Assembly: GCA_027485535.1 (NCBI GenBank)
Contig: JAIXQV010000210.1
Span: 1-9,603 of the forward strand
Origin: Oxalobacteraceae bacterium
Lineage (GTDB): Bacteria > Pseudomonadota > Gammaproteobacteria > Burkholderiales > Burkholderiaceae_D
Reading direction: 5' to 3'
DNA: 9,603 nt
The position numbers and the translations under genes are program-made. The notes beneath the pieces are model-generated. The model searched no databases, was not told the origin of the DNA, and was given only the letters and a program-made list of their open reading frames with translations. This document shows, one piece after another, positions 5,571 to 9,603 of the stretch; the first letter of the stretch is position 1, and each line of letters opens with the position of its first letter.

Positions 5571-7801
5571 GCATCATGTGCCTTAACTGGCTCAGGCTGG
5601 TGGGAGCTTTGTTTCGCCGAAGCTCGCAAGCCAGATTTGCTCACGCCGTGTACCGCACGACTCAACGGATCAAACCGCTGGTACTTGCGCCAGCCGTTCT
5701 CAGCGTACTTCTATTCGCCGCATTACAACCCGCGCAGGCCGCCTTATTAAACCGCGAAGATATCGACAAGCTGCTTGATGGGCAGTTCATCGTCGGCGAG
5801 GTGCAGCCCGACCTACCGGTATACCCCCTGTTTGCCAAGGGCAGCGATGCGGGTGGCAAGCCGGAACTAAAGGGTTACGCATTCGAGTCACTGGATTTCG
5901 AGCCGATACGTGGCTACAGCGGTAAACCGATCGATGTCCTGGTCGCGATGGACCTCACTGGCGCATTTATCGATTTGCGACTGGTCGACCATAAAGAACC
6001 CTTCTTCAATAACCCGACCGGTACCAAGCGACTAGGCGTGTTCACGGCACAGTACACCGACCTGACGTTGCAGCACACGGTTCGGATTCATGATTACCGC
6101 TCACAGACACGGCGCGATGATCAATCGGCTGATTTGCAGGGTGTGAATCATGGCACCGTGACGACGAAAGCAATTGATCGCTCTATATTTGGATCAGCCG
6201 CCAAGGTCGCAGTCGCAAGACTCGATGCAAGTATTGCGGCAAGCGCTGCAGCCCGCCGACGTAGTACACGCGAAAGTTTTCAGCCGCTGAGTTGGGATGA
6301 TCTGCTCTGGCGTGGCATGGTGCAAACCACGATCATTACGCCAGCAGATATCCGCAAGGCCTATAGCAACATCAACGAACCCGGCGGTGGCAAATTAGAA
6401 GGTGTGGCCGATAACGCGCCAGCCTTGGTGCTGCACACCGCGCTACTTGGCATCCCCTCGATTGGCCGTAATTTGCTGGATGGTGAGGGCTGGCGTTACC
6501 TGAACACCAGTCGGCGTAAATCCCAAGCATTGCTTATCACTGAGAGCGGGCCGCTTTCTACATCGACGGATGCCGCGCTGCGCGTGCCGGATGATGCGCC
6601 TTTCGAGTTACGCCAACACGGTAAGCCGATTAAGTTCAGCATCATTCCGTATGACAAACAGCTGAAGGTTCCCGCCTATCCGAAAAATGTCAAAGCATAT
6701 TTTTTGGTGATCGACAAGGCGACGCCGCTTGATCCCGAGCAGCCCTTTGATCTTTCGTTCAGGTTGGGTCGACGTTTTGGTACTAACCAAATTCTCAATA
6801 AAGTTGAGCGACGTGAATTTCCGATCGCCTATGATTTTTACGGCTGGCGTGCGAATTTCTATGATGTACTTGATACCGATCTGAGCTCAATCGACTGGAT
6901 TCGAATTTGGTTGAATCGTTGGCTGGAGGTGTTGGTTCTGGTGGCAGGACTGACGGTGCTGACCTTCGCCTTGATCCGGCAGCAGCGCACCAGTGCCACG
7001 CCGCGCCGTTTGCAGATTTTTCGCGTGGCTTATTTGGTATTCACGCTCGGTTTCATCGGCTGGACCGCTCAGGGCCAGCTCACCATCATCAACATCACTG
7101 CTGCGCTCGAGTCTTTGCGTGGTGGGGGAGATTTAAGCTTTCTGTTAAGCGACCCGATGAGTGTGATTCTCTGGCTATTCACGGGCGTCACCTTGTTTGT
7201 CTGGGGTAGGGCGACTTTCTGTGGCTGGCTATGTCCGTTCGGTGCGCTGCAAGAATTAATCAGCCTGATCGCCAACCGTATCGGACTACACCAGCGGCGT
7301 TTACGTGCTGCCTTGGATGCCAAGCTCAAGCTGATTAAATACGTCGTGCTGGCGACGATAATTGGATCAATTTTTGTTGCGCCATCATTTTCGGAAATGG
7401 CAGTCAAAGTAGAGCCGTTCGAGACCGCGATCAGTTTTTATTTTGTACGGGATTGGCCGTATATTATGTGGGCTGTGATTTGTCTGGCTTTCGGTTTATT
7501 TCTATACCGTGGCTACTGCCGCTATATTTGCCCGCTGGGTGCGGCATTGGCCGCAGTCAATTTCCTGCAGCGCTGGTCGTGGATACCGCGCCGCGACGCT
7601 TGCGGTACGCCTTGTCAGTCATGCCGCCACCGCTGCGAATATCAGGCGATTGCGCCCTCTGGCCAGATTCAATATAGCGAGTGTTTTCAGTGCCTCGATT
7701 GCGTCTCGATTTACCAGGATGATCAGCGCTGTTTGCCATTGATTCAAGAGCGTAAACGCGAACATCGCGTGATACCAATGCAGTTAAAAGTGGAGTCATG
7801 A
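5561..7801 (+). CDS. NosR/NirI-family flavo-iron-sulfur membrane protein
   Basis: NosR-type proteins carry electrons across or along the membrane to periplasmic reductases. From the ATG at 5561 the product is 746 aa. In order: a signal peptide core (36-60, ending PAQA), a periplasmic FMN-binding domain containing RGYSGKPIDVLVAMDLTG, a second periplasmic part, then about five membrane helices (near 455-473, 487-507, 534-550, 591-608, 632-650). Cytoplasmic CGWLCPFG (C554, C558) and CRYICPLG (C653, C657) motifs are followed by a ferredoxin-like end with C681, C685, C688, C692 and C708, C711, C714, C724. The flavinylation motif D-x-x-S-G-A-T reads QGVNHGT here, keeping only the acceptor Thr199. 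The start is unsure: GAGG six bases before 5561 supports it, but ATG 5576 or GTG 5648 (giving a normal short signal peptide) are possible. The ApbE gene overlaps its end. No nosZ is visible, so nosR or nirI naming is not justified. Confidence 0.88.
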   Translation: MTARIMCLNWLRLVGALFRRSSQARFAHAVYRTTQRIKPLVLAPAVLSVLLFAALQPAQAALLNREDIDKLLDGQFIVGEVQPDLPVYPLFAKGSDAGGKPELKGYAFESLDFEPIRGYSGKPIDVLVAMDLTGAFIDLRLVDHKEPFFNNPTGTKRLGVFTAQYTDLTLQHTVRIHDYRSQTRRDDQSADLQGVNHGTVTTKAIDRSIFGSAAKVAVARLDASIAASAAARRRSTRESFQPLSWDDLLWRGMVQTTIITPADIRKAYSNINEPGGGKLEGVADNAPALVLHTALLGIPSIGRNLLDGEGWRYLNTSRRKSQALLITESGPLSTSTDAALRVPDDAPFELRQHGKPIKFSIIPYDKQLKVPAYPKNVKAYFLVIDKATPLDPEQPFDLSFRLGRRFGTNQILNKVERREFPIAYDFYGWRANFYDVLDTDLSSIDWIRIWLNRWLEVLVLVAGLTVLTFALIRQQRTSATPRRLQIFRVAYLVFTLGFIGWTAQGQLTIINITAALESLRGGGDLSFLLSDPMSVILWLFTGVTLFVWGRATFCGWLCPFGALQELISLIANRIGLHQRRLRAALDAKLKLIKYVVLATIIGSIFVAPSFSEMAVKVEPFETAISFYFVRDWPYIMWAVICLAFGLFLYRGYCRYICPLGAALAAVNFLQRWSWIPRRDACGTPCQSCRHRCEYQAIAPSGQIQYSECFQCLDCVSIYQDDQRCLPLIQERKREHRVIPMQLKVES
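5669..5721 (+). repeat. Direct repeat, full-gene copy (partner at 5218-5270)
   Basis: This signal-peptide segment of the NosR-like gene is repeated 451 bases upstream with 49 of 53 identical positions and no gaps. The uninterrupted identical core runs from TTGCGCCAGCCG through AGCGTACTT. Outside this block similarity extends only a few bases to either side. Confidence 0.8.
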
Positions 7802-8847
7802 TGAAGCGACGTCAGTGTCTGGTGTGGGGATGGGGTTTGTTGGGTGTCGGTTTATCGAACAGCTTGCTGGCCAAGGCTTGGGCGGCAGATCGTGCGGCGT
7901 CTGCCGGCAAGCTAGTCTGGCGTGAGCGTGCGCTGCTGGGTTTTGGCACCACGCTATGGATCAAGGCGGCACATGAAAATGCGGATCAATTAGAAGTTGC
8001 GCTGAATGCGGCTGTAAAAGCAATTCGCCATGTCGAGCGGCAAATGAGTCTGTTCGATCTAGAGAGCTCGATTAGTCGTCTCAACCGGACGGGCAGGCTC
8101 GAGCAGGCCGACCGTGATCTGCTCTCGGTGCTCAGACTGTCGCAACGAATCGGTCAACAAAGTGCGGGTAGCTTCGATATCAGCATGCAGCCGCTGTGGC
8201 GGGTATGGTCGCAGGCGACCGAGGAGAAACGCTTGCCATCGGCGAAAGAAGTCGCACATGCGCAGCGCCTGGTGAACTTGCGCGCCATGTCGCTAACGTC
8301 GACATCGGTACATTTGAACGCGCAGGGTATGGCGCTGTCGTTAAATGGTGTGGCTCAGGGCTACGCGTCGGATCTTGCGCGCGAGGCACTGCGCAAACAG
8401 GGTATTCGGCACGCGCTGATTGATAGTGGCGAGACCAGCTTGTTGGGTCAGGCACCGAACGCATCGCCGTGGCGACTGAAAATTGAAGATGCGGTTGCGA
8501 ATCCGGGTAAGCCGGATCAGGTGCGACCGGGTAGTGGGCCCGTGCTACAGCCCGATGGGCGTGCAATGGCCACTTCATCCGATGCGCATACGGTGTTTAG
8601 CGCTGATAGGCGCAATCATCACATCCTTGATCCGCGTACTGGTTATTCGCCGCAGCACTGGTCATCCGTCACGGTACTGGCGCAGAGTTGCGCGATGGCC
8701 GATGCCCTGACCAAAGTCTTCTTCATGCTGCCGCCTTCACGCATCGATGCCGAGTGCAAGCGCTGGGGTGTGGATGTGGTTTTACAAGACAAGGCGGGTC
8801 AGTGGACGACGAGTCCGGGTGCAACATCGCTCGTCCAACTGAACTAG
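7801..8847 (+). CDS. apbE: FAD:protein FMN transferase (ApbE/NosX/NirX type)
   Basis: ApbE enzymes use FAD to attach FMN to a Thr of periplasmic flavoproteins, including NosR-like proteins. The product is 348 aa, the usual family length. The N-terminus MKRRQCLVWGWGL followed by a hydrophobic stretch and AWA-AD resembles a Tat or Sec export signal, placing it in the periplasm. Family landmarks are GFGTTLWI, ERQMSLFDLESSISRLN, SAGSFDISMQPLW, LNGVAQGYASD, LIDSGETSLLG, ATSSDAH, HHILDPRTGYSP and SCAMADALTKVFF. The last has Lys where many members have the Mg2+-binding Thr (ADALxT), with a Thr one position earlier; I do not take this as proof of inactivity. The ATG at 7801 is chosen because GGAG ends five bases before it; the ATG at 7798, inside the ATGA overlap with the upstream stop, is only two bases from that site. 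The likely substrate is the upstream NosR-like protein. Confidence 0.9.
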   Translation: MKRRQCLVWGWGLLGVGLSNSLLAKAWAADRAASAGKLVWRERALLGFGTTLWIKAAHENADQLEVALNAAVKAIRHVERQMSLFDLESSISRLNRTGRLEQADRDLLSVLRLSQRIGQQSAGSFDISMQPLWRVWSQATEEKRLPSAKEVAHAQRLVNLRAMSLTSTSVHLNAQGMALSLNGVAQGYASDLAREALRKQGIRHALIDSGETSLLGQAPNASPWRLKIEDAVANPGKPDQVRPGSGPVLQPDGRAMATSSDAHTVFSADRRNHHILDPRTGYSPQHWSSVTVLAQSCAMADALTKVFFMLPPSRIDAECKRWGVDVVLQDKAGQWTTSPGATSLVQLN

Positions 8848-8887
8848 ACAGAGGATTTTTGTTAGGTAACATTTTTATTATTATTTT

Positions 8888-8904
8888 CACTTTTTATAAA
8901 AGTG
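8888..8904. repeat. AT-rich inverted repeat at the start of the foreign-looking segment
   Basis: CACTTTT (8888-8894) and AAAAGTG (8898-8904) pair perfectly around TAT. It follows an AT-rich run and immediately precedes the recognisable part of the SUMF1 fragment. It may be a weak terminator for apbE, for which no better one is visible, or simply mark a junction. Confidence 0.35.
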
Positions 8905-9061
8905 GGATTGGCCCGAAGCCAAGGCCTATGCCGCCTGGTTGGCGGCGAAGACCGTTAAGCTGTATCGCCTTATCTCTGAATCCGAGTTTGAATACGTCGC
9001 ACGTAAGGGTTCGAAGACCGCTTGGTTCTGGGGTGGCAACGATGCCAAAACCAAAACCTGA
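8903..9061 (+). pseudogene. Fragment of a formylglycine-generating-enzyme (SUMF1) domain protein
   Basis: In one frame from 8903 to the TGA at 9059-9061 the sequence reads WDWPEAKAYAAWLAAKTVKL and continues YRLISESEFEYVARKGSKTA and WFWGGNDAKTKT. This matches the well-known SUMF1/FGE-sulfatase core (WxDAxAYxxWLxxKTGxxYRLxSEAEWEYAARxG...WWG). Only about 52 residues remain of a domain of roughly 200 or more. The frame has a TAA at 8897-8899 and no start codon before the homology; the C-terminal part, including the catalytic cysteines of true FGE, is missing. It is a relic, so whether the parent was a sulfatase activator or one of the many SUMF1-like fusion proteins cannot be told. Its base composition resembles the GC-richer left part of the window, unlike the AT-rich DNA on both sides. 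Confidence 0.8.
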
Positions 9062-9095
9062 GCTTAGCTATTAAATAGGTTGCTATGTCCCAAGC

Positions 9096-9603
9096 ATGAA
9101 TACGATCAAACTCATTTCAATTTACTCGAAAATTTGCGATTGCTCTTCTGAGAAATGTAGAAACTTTGAGGAGATATACAATTGTCCGAGCAAGGGATCT
9201 CCACCAAGAGGTTTTTACACAACTGCAACAGATACAGTTGACATCATGGTGGTGGGGAAAAACCCTGGACACGTCTTAGAAAGTGAAGCCAGTACTTATT
9301 TGAATATTCATGGCGAAGACCTTGTAAAAGCTCATTGGGAATTCAGCAAAAAAACATTCAATAAACTAACTGAGCTTAGTGGCAAAGATAGGCGGTCAAC
9401 AACGTTTCATTCTAATTTATTGAATTATCTTAGTGAAATACTAGAAGTATCTCAAGAAGAAGTCTTTGATAAAGTTGCATATACAAATTTAGTCAAATGC
9501 AGCACAAATGGCGATGAACAAGCCAATCTAACGCAGCGTTCGAAAGATGAATGTTTTGCCAATCATCTGATACTAGAAATCGACTTTTTCAAACCAAAAA
9601 TAA
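9096..9603 (+). CDS. Uracil-DNA glycosylase superfamily protein, 3'-truncated by window edge
   Basis: 169 codons are present from the ATG at 9096, open to the window end. Uracil-DNA glycosylases remove deaminated bases from DNA. Near the N-terminus is a cysteine cluster (C14, C16, C21, C30), then DIMVVGKNPGH with the GxxPG motif at 54-58, and YTNLVKC (129-135) followed by C153. The spacing of TNLVKC and the later Cys resembles CNVVKCRPP...C in family 4 and 5 iron-sulfur glycosylases, while GKNPG is closer to the GINPG or GMNPG of families 2 and 3. An Fe-S cluster is therefore plausible but inferred. No good Shine-Dalgarno site precedes the ATG; the frame is closed by TAA at 9072-9074, so no longer start exists. 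The DNA is AT-rich (19 G+C of 60 in 9541-9600), unlike the genes to the left. The active-site His motif expected near the C-terminus lies beyond the window. Confidence 0.72.
   Translation, partial: MNTIKLISIYSKICDCSSEKCRNFEEIYNCPSKGSPPRGFYTTATDTVDIMVVGKNPGHVLESEASTYLNIHGEDLVKAHWEFSKKTFNKLTELSGKDRRSTTFHSNLLNYLSEILEVSQEEVFDKVAYTNLVKCSTNGDEQANLTQRSKDECFANHLILEIDFFKPKI

Noticed and set aside
8688..9074. 128-aa frame covering the end of apbE and the following AT-rich stretch
   Set aside because: It overlaps apbE in another frame and crosses the SUMF1 relic out of frame.
3550..9603. CRISPR array, tRNA or insertion-sequence ends
   Set aside because: No regularly spaced repeats, cloverleaf-like segments, or transposase-coding frames with terminal inverted repeats were seen.

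Overview
The window looks like the chromosome of a methylotrophic proteobacterium (beta or gamma; I cannot place it more closely). The main reason is the left end: a phosphoenolpyruvate carboxylase gene followed directly by malyl-CoA lyase, the ppc-mcl order found in serine-cycle gene clusters (mtkA-mtkB-ppc-mcl in Methylobacterium and relatives). Malate thiokinase genes would be expected just left of the window, but that is a prediction.

Layout. Positions 1-3726 (+): ppc (5' end cut off by the window), mcl, and an overlapping 58-codon ORF of unknown function, closed by a bidirectional terminator at 3769-3798. Positions 3819-5105 (-): a 1-Cys peroxiredoxin and a small exported protein of unknown function. 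Positions 5106-5560: a gene-free divergent intergenic region with inverted repeats, a candidate promoter, a structured leader, and a broken copy of the start of the next gene. Positions 5561-8847 (+): a NosR/NirI-type membrane flavo-iron-sulfur protein, overlapping by a few bases with an ApbE-type FAD:protein FMN transferase. ApbE enzymes attach FMN to NosR-like proteins, so the two form a logical pair. No nosZ or other denitrification gene is visible, so the electron acceptor is unknown. Positions 8848-9603: the sequence turns AT-rich, with a headless fragment of a formylglycine-generating-enzyme (SUMF1) domain, then a uracil-DNA-glycosylase-like gene that runs off the right edge. This end looks like accessory or transferred DNA.

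The least ordinary part is 4550-5725. Both genes that diverge from this region have an orphan copy of their own 5' end nearby. One is a nine-codon copy of the exported protein's start, 529 bp away. The other is a 26-codon copy of the NosR-like signal peptide, 451 bp upstream of the real one. In the NosR-like case the copy keeps an ATG where the full gene has ACG, which makes the true start of the full gene uncertain. The NosR-like protein also lacks the usual SGAT-type flavinylation motif, although an ApbE is encoded beside it. I found no CRISPR array, tRNA, rRNA or intact insertion sequence.
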